From: Parachlorella kessleri
Taxonomy: Eukaryota; Chlorophyta; Trebouxiophyceae; Chlorellales; Chlorellaceae
Assembly (NCBI GenBank): GCA_001598975.1
Contig: BBXU01000771.1
Location: forward strand, 1 to 26,716
Direction: 5' to 3'
Length of the DNA: 26,716 nt
The position numbers and the translations under genes are program-made. Positions within the stretch are counted from its first letter, which is position 1. Every line of letters begins with the position of its first letter. The notes under the pieces are model-generated. The model made no database searches, had not been told where the DNA came from, and saw nothing but the letters and a program-made list of their open reading frames with translations. Below, one piece after another: positions 1-10,042 of the stretch.

Positions 1-44
1 GGCGACCTCCCGAGAGAGACGCTGTAGATAGGTGGAGGAGAACC

Positions 45-78
45 AACTAGAGGCACAACATCTCTAGTTAACAACTAG
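45..78. repeat. Overlapping hairpin arms in intron DNA
   Basis: Two perfect inverted repeats share a middle arm. AACTAGAG (45-52) pairs with CTCTAGTT (62-69) across a 9-base loop. CTAGTT (64-69) also pairs with AACTAG (73-78) across a 3-base loop, so two mutually exclusive hairpins are possible. The element lies just 3' (on the minus strand) of a tRNA-like box pair and upstream of the first visible sulfate-transporter exon. It could be part of a SINE tail or another mobile-element remnant; no function can be assigned. Confidence 0.5.
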
Positions 79-150
79 GGTCGCAAACTCCCCCTTTGAA
101 GCCAAGTACGAAGTACAGGGTTGACCTACAGTGGCCGGCTCTAGGTCCGG

Positions 151-217
151 GGCGGCAGGGATCGAACCGGCGACCTTCAGTTCCCTAACCGAAGCAGTTT
201 AACCTCATGCTCGGGAG
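151..217 (-). repeat. tRNA-like (SINE-type) RNA polymerase III box pair
   Basis: Read on the minus strand, GGTTCGATCCC (168-158) matches the B box/T-loop consensus of tRNAs. About 35 bases 5' of it, GAGCATGAGGTT resembles the A box/D-arm. Between them an 8-bp arm (one G-T pair) closes a 4-base loop where an anticodon arm would be. The T stem has a mismatch, the anticodon loop is not seven bases, and no 7-bp acceptor stem can be formed, so this is not an intact tRNA. A tRNA-derived SINE head or decayed tRNA pseudogene fits best. It probably lies in an intron of the sulfate-transporter gene, on the opposite strand. Confidence 0.38.
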
Positions 218-263
218 ATACTAGAGTATCTCAGTGAAAATCCCCTGGGTTGCTGTCGTGCAG

Positions 264-3200
264 GTGGCATTTATTGCGGGGCTTATGTACACGGGCGTGG
301 GGCTGTTGCGGTTAGGCTGGATTACCAACTTCCTGAGTCACACCACCATCAGCGGCTTCATGAGCGGGGCATGCATTGTCATCGCACTGTCGCAGGTCAG
401 TACTACTTTCTAATCTCCAAGAGTGGAAATCACATCTCCGCCGGTGGCTTTGCGTCGGGCCTCTGCATGGTTGTCCTCTGCTGCATGTCACTTGACATTG
501 CGTTGGTGACCAAGGACGGCGCTTGTATGAAGTGAGGCGAGCTGGTTTATGTACCAGTCCAAAAAGTATGTTGGAGTCTTTGGTTTGTGCTGCTGTGCGG
601 CTGCATACAATAAGGTAGTGCCTGGCAATCAAGGCACGGCTAAGGTTGCGAGTGCATATAGGCGCCAGGCTCTAATGGGCTGCTTCGACAGCAGGCCACT
701 GCTTGACCTCTGCAGCGCACAGAGTTGTCATGCAGCTGGGTGTAGAGCGTCAAGACTTGTCCTTGGGTCTTGGATCATTGCAGGTCAAGTACATTCTGGG
801 GCTGAAGATCCCCCGTGCTGACAAGCTGGTTGAGCAGCTGGAGAACATCTTTGGGGCGCTGGACCAGTTCAAGTGAGTAGTGGTGGAGTGGAGGACTAGG
901 TTTGTACAATACCAGGTCGGGGAGCGAGTACTGCCGGGGCGCTGGGCCAGTTCCAAGTGAGTGGCAGTGTCGGGGATTAGGTCTGTACGGTGCCAGTCGA
1001 GGAGTAGGTATTGCAGGGCTGAAGCACCCCTGCAATGAGCCTTTGGTTTGGTGCGTGACATTCCATGCTCCCGCTGAGCGTCAAGGAGTCCGCGGTGTGC
1101 GGGACACATGCGCGTGGAGCCGTGATAGTAACGTAGCGTATGGAACGAAAGTATCATCAAGAGGTGACTAATCAGGTGTCTAAGGCCATCACCTGCTTGC
1201 CTGTTGTGCAGGTGGCGGGAGTTTGTGATGGGCATGGCATTCATCTTCTTGCTCATGGTCCTGCGCTTCCTGGGCGGCCGCTACAAGTGAGTTGGCACGG
1301 GCCCCTGGGTATGCTCCAAGCCGGCTCCCTGTGTATGCTCCAAGCCGGCTCCCTGGGCGGCCGGCACAAGGGAATTGTCGCCTGCCTTCTGCTCTGCTCC
1401 CAAGCTGGCTCTCTGGGGGGCGGCTACAAGTGGGTTGGCATGTGTGCGCTTCTTCAGTCTCCTCAGCCGTCGGTGCGCATGCGTCGTGCCGTGGCAGGTG
1501 GGGTGCCGCCTTCCCGTGGCTCCCACCTTCTTCCCTGCCTCTGGAAAGATGCCCCAGCCGCCCCCTTTCTCCTGATCTGCCGTGTGTGTCTCGCTGCAGT
1601 CGCCTGTCGTAGAACTTCTTCATTTGTTTATTTATTAAGTGTTTCATTTGTAGGCGCCTGTCGCTGCTCAAGGCGCTGGGCCCCATCACCGTGTGTGTCA
1701 TCAGCATTGCCACCATGAACATCTTTGGCTGGAAGAACAAGCCGGCCAGCATCAAGACCGTGGGCTACATCCCAAAAGGTGACTAGGGATGGGGCTGGAG
1801 CCCCACCCGGGCTGTGCTCAGCGCCTTGATTTAGTGCAGGAGACCAGCTTAGGGGCCCTCATGAGGGTAGGTAGCTATGGTTGTTGCGTGATGTAGTGCC
1901 TAGCTCATGCCGTGGGTGCCTCGTGATTGGGGACTTGTACCTTTATCCACCCCTGTATTTTGCCACATGCTGGATATTGCTTGGTGGGTTACATGTCGCG
2001 CTTTCTGCCTGGAATTCCCGCCAAGGTGTGCCGGCTGATGTGTCCTCCACACCCCTGTGCAAGCCATGGCAAGCCGGTGGGCCCAGCGGTGGTAGCCGTG
2101 TGAGGCGTCCAGGCCACCAAGACCCCCACCCCTTTCTTTAAGCAGGGCTGCAGAGCTGTGCTGGCGGCTGGTCTGCCCCCGTATACCCGTGCCTCGAGGC
2201 TTTATCCTGAGCTCACACTCATTGGTGTTGTCACCCCCTGCTGTGCGCAGGACTTCCGTCCTTCACTGGCGGCTGGTTCTTCCCGCTCCATGACCCCAGC
2301 ACCCAGGTCGTGCTCAGCGTGCTCATCTGCATCATCGATATTTGCGAGTCCATCTCGATCGCCCGAGCCCTGGCCCAGAAGAACCAGTACCAGCTCAACC
2401 CCACTCAAGAGCTCAGGGCCATTGGCTTCTCCAACATCCTGGGCTCGATCTTCAACTGCTACACCACGACGGGGTCGTTCTCCCGGTCAGGTGAGTGCAG
2501 CTTGGTCACTATTGGCGCCCGGGTGGCTCTATGGTACTCTTTATCACCCTTGAGCTTCTGCTGCTGACCACTGCTACCCCGTTTCCCATTGCGAAGGGCC
2601 TTAGTAAGTACTGTCAGTTCTGGCTGCAATACTGGCAACTTGTGCGCTGTGCTCTGCTCACCTGCAGCCGTGACCAACAGCATGTGCCTGGCTGACACTT
2701 CCCCTGGGTTGCCTTCACGCTCTCTGCTGGGTGCTGCTTACCCTGTTTGCAGCCGTTCACGGCTGAACAACAGTCTGGTCCTGGATAACACATTTTCCCT
2801 GGGTTGCTCTAATGCTCCCTGTTGGGTGCTGACCTTGTGTGCAGCCGTGAACAACAGCGTGGGCGCCAAGACCCTGGTATTCTCCTTAATGACGGTCCTT
2901 AGTTAATACTATAATTTCTGGCTGCAACACTGGTAACCTCTGTGGTGCTATCTCCTCACCCTGTGTGCAGCCGTGAACAACAGTGTGGGTGCCAAGACCC
3001 TGGTGTCCTCCTTCGTGGCGGTCCTTAGTTAATACTATAATTTCTGGCTGCAACACTGGTAACCTCTGTGGTGCTATCTCCTTACCCTGTGTGCAGCCGT
3101 GAACAACAGCGTGGGTGCCAAGACCCTGGTGTCCTCCTTCGTGACTGGCCTGCTGCTCATGCTGACGCTGCTGGTGTTGACGCCCGTCTTTGAGAACATG

Positions 3201-6106
3201 AGCTCCAACGTCCAGGTGGGGGGTTTGCTTGAGGTTCTAGGACTCTGGGGTCCCGACTGTGGTTGACACTGAGGGTGAGCTGTGGCCCTCTTGTAGCTCA
3301 TAAGTGAGGGCGCCACCAGTCGTTGCTGAAACCAGTCGTTTAAGACACACGTCAATATTTGAGTGAGGCTGCTGCTTGCTCTTGTTATCATCTTCCCCGG
3401 ACAATGTCTTAACCTATTGCCCATTCCAAACGCCACACCATGACTGCACTTGCTTGGGTGGCTGGCGGGGTCGTGTGGGCGGCGGGTCGGCGGCCGACAT
3501 GGGGAGCGATATGGTTGCAGCAGCAGTCAGCCTTGACTGCCCGTCTGCCTGTTATGGATGGACTGGATGGGTTGAGCTGTCACGGTTGCAACCGTGACAT
3601 GAGCGTAGTTCAGCTGTCACAGGGGCGTGACGGAGCCGCGTAACATCTGTGTGTGCTAGGCTTGGCAGCAGCCGAAAAAAGGGAACCAACAACCCCCGGT
3701 TGGGCTGGCTGCTTGTCGCAGGGGGCCATCATCATTGTGGGGGTGCTGCAGCTCTTTGACTACTCCGAGTGGCACTACCTCTGGAAGGTACCCTGAGCAT
3801 CACTTGCATGGCCTTGTTGTTGTTTCTATTGAAGACCTTAGACTGTATGACAATTTGTTGTGGTCCATGTGCCAGCGGCCCTTGCGTGAGCCCCAAATCT
3901 TAGGTGCCCTGGTGGTTAGGACACCCGCCTGCGTGGTGGGTGGGTGTCGGCATGGTGTGACTAAGGTGCGGAACCTTGCTGTGGTGGTCTGTTTCCAGTT
4001 TGCAAGTACACACCTTTGGCGCTCACCTGGCCCTGGAGTGTGTCTGCAGGTGAACAAGATGGACTGGCTGGTATGGAATGTGGTCTTCCTATTTGTGCTG
4101 TTCCTGGTGAGCGGTCTCTCTACTGGAAACAGCGTGTGGTAATAGTGTTTTTGAGGCACCAAGCCCTGGGTCCGGTTGCGCAGGGCTATCTAGATGCCAT
4201 GCTTGGTGTTGTTGCCATGGCTGAGGTTGGTTGTGATCATCACCACTCTCGCCAGCGCTATTAAGATGAAAGATGGAGGGTTTCATGATGTCATTAGGAG
4301 TGGCTGGGCTTGGGTGTCCCGTATTACTGTGTGGCGTGCAATTGCATTATGAGTGGGGATATTCTTGGATTGTTAGGAGGTGGTTGCTGGCTCTGATATC
4401 TTGGTCCTCCCGAGGTATCGTCTGACCCCAACCTGCCCTCCTGCTTGCAGGGTGTAGAGGTGGGCGTGGGAGTTGGCGTGGGCGTTTCGCTGGTGATCGT
4501 CGTCTACAAAACCGCCTTCCCTCGCATCTCCACACTTGGGAGGCTGCCTGAAACCGAAATTTACAGGTGAGGGCACAGGCCAAGACTGGCTGTGCTGATA
4601 TGGCTAGGGGCGCCCTGCACACTGGCCGCTTCGCTACAGGTTTGGATGCGACGGATCTTGCGGGCCACCATGTAACCGGGGGTGGGGGGGTTGCATATGC
4701 AAAGGAGGACTGCTGGCGACAGGACCCCCCTAGTTATCTCACAAGTGTATTGAGAAATGCCACATATGCTTGAGATTGAACCATCGCAACAAGCATTGCT
4801 ACACACACTGTTGCTGTGCCATGGTGCTGCAGGAGTGTGAAGCAGTATCCTCACGCCGAGATGCCGCGCGGGATGCTGCTCCTGCGCATCGACGCGCCCA
4901 TCTACTACGCCAACGTGGAGGTGAGCATGCCTTTAAAGTGTGAATGTGTGGGTGGGGTGGTGAGGGAGAGAGGGGGGCCACTTGCGCAGTCTATGTGGCT
5001 GCACATCACCCCTACCCTCCCCTCAAAGCATCCAACAAGTGTAAGATCGCGCCCATCTACTACGCCAACGTGGAGGTGAGCCAGCATGGTGGATTGTCTG
5101 AAGGGTGCGAGGGGGGTGCGCAGTCCATGTAATCGTGCATCGCCCCCACCCTCCCCCGCAATGCATCTAAAATGTTCAAGAAGCTGGTGCAGCTGGCAGC
5201 CGCGAAATTGCTGTCTGAACCCTTGCAGTTGGTGCATCCCAAGATAAAGGCAAGGATGCGCAAAGTGGCGCGCGCTGTGAGGAGGGTAGGGCCCAGCAAC
5301 CCATAGCCACCCTCGCCCCCTACCCTCCCTTTCTGCTCTGCAGAACATCAAGGACTACATCCTGCGCAAGCTGGAGCAGCGAAAAGAGGCCAGCGTGAGG
5401 GCGGGCAACCGCATCCGCTACGTCATCCTGGACCTGTCGCCCGTCACGGACGTGGACGCCACGGCGGTGCACTTCTTCCACGACTTTCTGCGCATACTGG
5501 AGGGGGACGGGCTCAAGATGGCGCTGGCCAACCCCTCCAAGCAGGCAAGCGCCCAAGTGCTGGGTAATTCCGCATGTATTTATGCGTAAGGGGAGGGGGA
5601 TGAGGGGATTGAGAGTTTAGGGTGGGGCGCTGGCAAACCCCTCCAAGCAGGCGAGCACCTTGCTCTTGCCCGACAAGCATGTGCTTTTGCCGAACCCTCC
5701 CTGTAGAGCTGCAGCTCAGAAGGTGCGCTTCTCAGCCTCAGGAGGTCTGCAGCTGGTCTGGAAATCAATATATTGTGGCGTGGGTTGAGGCAGGCATATA
5801 CGTCAGACCTATCAGCCTTACGAATGCTGGGTGAGCGAAATTTAGGGGCGCTGGTGTGTCACAGGGCCCAGCAGGAGAGCAAAATCAGGATTGGCCTTCA
5901 GAGCATACCCACGGGAACAGGGTGGGACTTGACAGTGCAACAGCCCTTTTTCCACGCCCCTGCAGGTGTTAGCCGCGCTCAAGCGAGGGGACCTTGTGGC
6001 CCGAATAGGGCCAGACAGCATCCATATCAACATGCATGATGCGGTGGCGTACTGCCAGGCGGAGATCACTGCAGCGGAGAGGAAGGCAAACGTGGAGGGG
6101 GTGTGA
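264..6106 (+). CDS. SulP/SULTR-family sulfate transporter with STAS domain, 5'-partial
   Basis: Plasma-membrane (or organellar) sulfate/anion permease of the SLC26/SulP family, probably a proton-coupled sulfate symporter as in plants. Twelve phase-consistent exons: 264-395, 784-872, 1212-1286, 1654-1778, 2251-2490, 3097-3215, 3722-3787, 4050-4106, 4451-4566, 4833-4920, 5344-5544, 5966-6106. Together they give 482 residues and a TGA stop. The N-terminus lies upstream of the window. Hydrophobic helices cover about residues 1-335; typical SulP stretches are [11 protein letters not shown], the helix with [12 protein letters not shown], and [14 protein letters not shown]. The STAS domain follows (about 350-478), with [25 protein letters not shown] and [15 protein letters not shown]. 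The usual IDTSG-type STAS motif reads VDATA. The intron after 5544 has a GC donor (GCAAGC); only this choice keeps the conserved [13 protein letters not shown] frame. Several introns contain duplicated exon edges (annotated separately). The family call is firm; substrate and subcellular site are inferred. Confidence 0.93.
853..1018 (+). repeat. Tandem duplication of an exon 3' edge plus donor
   Basis: About 83 bp is present twice in diverged form (853-935 and 936-1018). The first copy contains the end of transporter exon 784-872 and its GTGAGT donor. The second, wholly intronic, repeats the exon end with a one-base insertion (GCTGGGCCAGTTCCAA) followed by GTGAGT. The downstream intron sequence is repeated too. 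The extra base makes the second copy unusable in frame. Confidence 0.75.
1270..1440 (+). repeat. Three copies of an exon 3' edge, with a 25-bp tandem repeat
   Basis: The end of transporter exon 1212-1286 with its donor (CTGGGCGGCCGCTACAAG, then TGAGTTGGCA) recurs in diverged form at 1353-1380 and 1413-1440. The second copy lost the GT donor (CACAAGGGAATT) and the third has AAGTGGGTTGG. Between the first two, a 25-bp unit containing TATGCTCCAAGCCGGCTCCC occurs twice back to back (about 1308-1357). Confidence 0.7.
2845..3137 (+). repeat. 126-bp tandem repeat carrying a 3' splice site and exon start
   Basis: The acceptor GTGCAG and the first bases of the exon encoding [12 protein letters not shown] start at 2845, 2971 and 3097, exactly 126 bp apart. 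The first two units are nearly identical throughout, including the intervening intron-like tail; the third is the true exon 3097-3215. Copies 1 and 2 read [12 protein letters not shown] and then hit a stop about 20 codons in (VLS then TAG). Older, more diverged copies are recognisable near 2665 and 2751. Confidence 0.85.
4893..5190 (+). repeat. About 155-bp duplication of an exon 3' edge plus donor and intron start
   Basis: The last 28 bases of transporter exon 4833-4920 and its donor (4893-4926) recur unchanged at 5048-5081. The intron sequence behind each copy is also alignable (GCGCAGTCTATG versus GCGCAGTCCATG, then pyrimidine-rich ACCCTCCCC stretches). The second copy has no acceptor immediately before it, and including it would repeat APIYYANVE. 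Confidence 0.8.
5519..5656 (+). repeat. Duplicated exon 3' edge with GC donor (106 bp apart)
   Basis: The end of transporter exon 5344-5544 (GCGCTGGCCAACCCCTCCAA, then GCAG and the donor GCAAGC) is repeated almost exactly at 5628-5656, with one base changed in the exon part and the donor reading GCGAGC. Both copies carry GC rather than GT at the donor position. Confidence 0.75.
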
Positions 6107-7339
6107 GGTGACGCTTGGCCAGGGGAGTTGCTGCGCCTGTTAGAATGACGTGGAGGGCGGGAGGGCTTGAAGGTTGTTGTAATGAAGCATGGGCGGTTGC
6201 AGGCTCTGGCTGGGGCGACTGAGTGTGCACTCCAGGGGAGGCCTGCAGGCTGTGGAGTGCTGCATCTGGTACAGGTGGTAGGTAGGGGAGCCATGTGGCA
6301 TGGCACAGCAGGTGCAGCGGCAGCGGCTGCAGGGCGCGCTGCAACGGTTGTTGCTAGGCACAAGAAGTTACCCCTGTCCCTAATTCCTACCTCGACAACA
6401 TTGAAGGCCCGGCACTTTGCTTGTATTCTGAAGAAGGTGGTGGCGCCTGCTCGTCCTGCAGAAAGTCCTGAACTCCAGTATTGTGACTGGCTTGTCGCTG
6501 CACGTGTCGTAGGGATTTCAATTCGCCGTCATGCACGTACATCAGTACTTCTCCTATGTCTTTCGTTATTCAGCGTGCTATATCCTGCCTTATTCCTTCC
6601 TAACAAAGTCCCCTGCAGTTGATACTTGGCGGGAAGCTTGGGTTTCTCGGTAGGAGGCCGTCCTAGGAAACTCAAAAGGGTTGGGCATCACACTGCCTCT
6701 TGCACCTTGATCTAGCTTTGGTCTGCCCAACTGAAGCTGAGTCCAGCTCAGGTTTTTCAGGGCAGCGTGTCGCTCTTTCTACGGGATGTGGTGTGGAATA
6801 CATGCCTGACATGCTGTTCTCCACAGCCGGCCTCTCATGCAACACAACATTGTATTGGCCTTGCCCTTAAATAAAACCTGCGTTTCTATATATGCATTTC
6901 TTCAATTGGGGTCTGAATAATGTGCTGTGTTTGTGGATAGGACTGCCTAAGCCTTTGACGTTTTGTGGACTTGTAACGCTGCTCCTTGCGTTGTTTGTGT
7001 TGCTGCTTCTTGGCCCATAGCCTCCATTCTAGGTGCCGCAGTGCCTACTGGCTGTCCTTAAAAAGCCCTGAAGTTGCTTCTACTCCTGAATGTATAACTA
7101 GGCTATTCAGTGTAAACCTTGACCATGAGCAGCCGCTGGAAATCTGGAAACAGTGCATGGGTTACCCAGTCTCTCGGCTTTTGCGCGCTCCCGCATTTGA
7201 CTCAAGCGTTAGTCACACACATGGCTGAAAACCTCTCAGTGAACCACGCAAGTGCAATTCTCATAGAGTTACGTCATTTATCTTTGAGAATCAAGTCGGA
7301 GAGGAAGTGGTCGCCGGCCTTCAACGTACCTGTATACAG
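6107..7339. other. Intergenic: transporter 3' UTR and parvulin upstream region
   Basis: No coding exon with matched splice sites and family similarity was found. The stretch should hold the 3' UTR of the sulfate transporter and the promoter and 5' UTR of the parvulin gene. Pyrimidine-rich and AT-rich patches occur (about 6500-6610 and 6860-6990). Confidence 0.6.
6178..6182 (+). promoter_or_regulatory. Candidate TGTAA poly(A) signal
   Basis: TGTAA, the polyadenylation signal used by volvocalean green algae, occurs 72 bases after the transporter stop. A second one lies at about 6973. The motif is short and occurs by chance; proximity to the stop is the only support. Confidence 0.35.
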
Positions 7340-8229
7340 ATGGGCAAACAGAAGCCAGCCAAGGTCAAAGATGACGAAGGCAGGTACCAATGACCATTTC
7401 TGGCCCGCAGACAAGCAGGTATCCCACGCTATCGCACCACAGCTGATTGGCTAGACCGAAAGTTTCACTGCATGTTTGCAGCAAGGCGGCCCCTGCCAAA
7501 GGCGCCAACACGGTCAAAGTTAGACACATCCTGTGCGAGAAACATAGCAAGATAATGGAGGCGTTGGAAAAGATCAAGGCTGGACAGAAGTTTGACCAGG
7601 CAAGGGGCAGGTGCATGGGCTGCCTGTTGCCCTGCACAGGGAGCTTACTCGTCCTTTGCCTCAGTGCAGCAGCCAATGGAGCCTTGGCACCTCACGTGCT
7701 CCCACAAGTGTCTTGCGTGGTGGCAAGTGGAAGGTGGACCAGTGAAGAGTCAGACAATGTTGGATGCAGGTGGCGATGCAGTATTCGGAGGACAAGGCAC
7801 GGCAGGGGGGCGACCTTGGGTGGAAGCGGCGGAACGAGGTAGTGGCAGCGTTTGCAGATGCCGCCTTTGCGCTAAATGTGAGCATTTCACTTCAGGAGGA
7901 TATGAATAACATGATTACGAGTAAGGTTGCAAGGCTTCATTGAGTACGGGACAATCATGGTTGCTTGCTGAGCAGCCGCTGGAGTTGTAGCAGCCCAGCT
8001 TGTTTTTGAGGGTGCTGGCCTGGTCACAGGCCTGTGACGGCTCGGCCCCTGGTTACCTACTGCCGGAAGTAGTAACCTGCGTGTTTCGCTTGCATTGTGT
8101 CTACCCCTGCCAGCCAATCATACTGTCCCAATGCGCCAGCTGTGCTAGGTGCAGGTGGGTGAGATGACTCAGGCGCCCATCAAGACGGAGTTTGGCTACC
8201 ATCTTATCCTTTGTGAAGGCCGCAAGTGA
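7340..8229 (+). CDS. Parvulin-type peptidyl-prolyl cis-trans isomerase, Par14/PIN4 type
   Basis: Catalyses cis-trans isomerisation of peptidyl-proline bonds. Par14-type parvulins are nuclear/nucleolar or mitochondrial and linked to ribosome biogenesis. Four exons with consistent phase: 7340-7383, 7482-7599, 7770-7877, 8155-8229, giving 114 residues. A short lysine-rich N-terminus (about 1-22) is typical of Par14 and contrasts with the WW domain of Pin1. The parvulin fold starts at [19 protein letters not shown] (about residue 24), continues through [15 protein letters not shown] and ends [12 protein letters not shown]. The loop before KTEFGYH is about five residues shorter than in human Par14. 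The second intron begins GC (CAG then GCAAGG at 7600); the nearby GT at 7611 would break the [11 protein letters not shown] junction. The start ATG is the first in frame and matches the usual Par14 start context. Confidence 0.92.
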
Positions 8230-9254
8230 GGGTGGGGCAACAAAATGAGGGACCACTTGGCTGGGGCTAGTGTGGCACGCTACTGGCTGTTGCAAGACCA
8301 AGCTTGTATGTCGGGCTGGGCGTATTGTACTGGGTTAGGAGTTGAAAGTGAAAGTAGGCCATTTGCACGTATCTTAGCTATTAGTTAGGGTGGCAGGTAG
8401 TGCGGACAGAGAGATAGCGGCTGACTGTACTGACAGGGCTGGACCCACGTATGCCCCTGAGCATAGGCATCGTAAAGATCAGTGGGTGCGTAAAGGTAAT
8501 GAGCAGCTTGTGCAATGATACAAGATCGTCAGGCTTGCAGCAACAGGCTTTGGGCAAACATGCAAGTTTGTCTCTCCAGCGTCCATTGCTGGTGGCGAGC
8601 TGTCACAGCACTGGGTTCGGTCCTTCATGCATGCTAGAGATCTTGCTACCTCCTTACAGCCAGGCTCAACTCAATACTAGTGTCTATGGAGCTCCGCATG
8701 GATGTAGGCGAAACCCATGCTGTTGGCACTTTCGCTTATGGCTGATTGCATAAGGACATATAAACCCACGCCTCTGTTCTGAGTCTCTTCTGAGCCTTGA
8801 AGAACGCCGCCCCTTGACCATGCTGCCACGAGTCCCTAGTAAGTGTGAGGCCCACAAATGGCCAGGACTAGTATGCCCACACTTCACAAGATCTAAGCAT
8901 CAATCCTTAATGGCATGCATCACAACCATAAACCTGATGCTGTATCACACACGCTGCACATAGCCGAGAGTAACAGAAAATGAAACGAGCTGACTGGCAA
9001 GCTGGTTGGCAAGGGTGGCCACACAAATATCTGAGCAACTAACACACTCCCTGCCAGTGGTGTCCAGATTGCACCCTCCACCTTCTGTAAGCAAGTGTTA
9101 CTACTAATCATTTGATGCTACGAGCTGCTACCAGCATTTGCTCTCCCGATGCTACAGAACACTGCCGCACAACCTAATCCAAGTTCTGAAAACATATCAA
9201 AAACCGCATACCAAGAGTTTCTTGCCTGCCTGCCTCTCACAAAACTTGAGCACT
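8230..9254. other. Intergenic between convergent genes
   Basis: This stretch separates the parvulin stop from the stop of the minus-strand gene ending at 9255, so it should contain both 3' UTRs. No supported exon or RNA gene was seen. A TGTAA lies at 9085 on the plus strand, and its complement TTACA at 8654 could serve the minus-strand gene. Neither is close to a stop. Confidence 0.5.
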
Positions 9255-10042
9255 TCAGCTGGAAGCCATGACGGCTTCCAGGTCCTTCTCGTTGTAGTAC
9301 TTGGGGCTGCCGCTGCTCATGGGTCCTTTGTGGCCCTCCCCCACACCTGCCGCCCTGGGATGTGCGACTGCCTGCACCATGGTCAACATGTCATGCGAAC
9401 TAGTGGTTGGGCTGCGCATAGTCTAGCACCACAAGATAGCCAACCACAGCGCCAGCTGGGCCCAACACTGAGGTAATGCGTCCTCCTCCCACAAGCTCAT
9501 TGGCCAAGGCGGCAGGCCTTGTAACTGGTGTAACTGGCAAGCTGATCGCCCAAGGTGAGCATGAGCAGGTAACATCTTCCCGTTGATACAAACCCCCGGC
9601 AGGCTGTGGGATGTTTAGGGTAGGACCAAGGCTCCCTTGCACAACCAGCATACACAAGGTTGCGTAATGTGCTGACCCTGCATCATGTACTCCTGTCCAG
9701 CGCTTACGGGTGTGGGCTCCAAAGGCTCGCGTCCGAGAGAGATAGGCGACCCAGTAACGTGACTCTCACTGCTCCTGGAGGCGCTGCTAGCAAACGCAGC
9801 GTCCTGGGGCTCAGCTCCCTGGTGTGACTTCCTTGGCGACACCACCCTTTCTGCGGCGTCGCTAACCTGTGGCACAATATGTGCTTGTCAGTTGAGTGTC
9901 GAAGCACAAGAGAGAGTCGATTGCTGATATGACCGAAGCTTACGGTGCGGCCGATGCTTCGAAGCGTCTCCATGGCTGCCTTGGATAACCTAGTATGATC
10001 TTCAACAGGTTGACGTTTGTAACGATGGCTCTTAATAACCAC
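9255..10042 (-). CDS. Unrecognised gene, three 3'-terminal exons
   Basis: Three minus-strand exons have good splice sites, all phase 0: 10042-9944, 9866-9708 and 9371-9255. They encode 124 residues ending in a TGA stop. The first (VVIKSHRYKRQPVEDHTRLS...) is basic and follows a pyrimidine tract and CACAG. The second (VSDAAERVVSPRKSHQGAE...) is serine-rich and looks disordered, and ends at a GTAAGC donor. The third ends with the charged helix SPKYYNEKDLEAVMASS. Because the first exon starts after an acceptor with no clear ATG, earlier exons must lie at higher coordinates. I do not recognise the family. Phase agreement at both junctions and clean donors are the main support. Confidence 0.6.

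Noticed and set aside
151..217. Functional tRNA gene on the minus strand
   Set aside because: No 7-bp acceptor stem, a mismatched T stem and a non-canonical anticodon loop.
7592..7909. Continuous ORFs across parvulin exon 3
   Set aside because: They run through introns in frames that do not match the parvulin fold; the spliced model explains the region.
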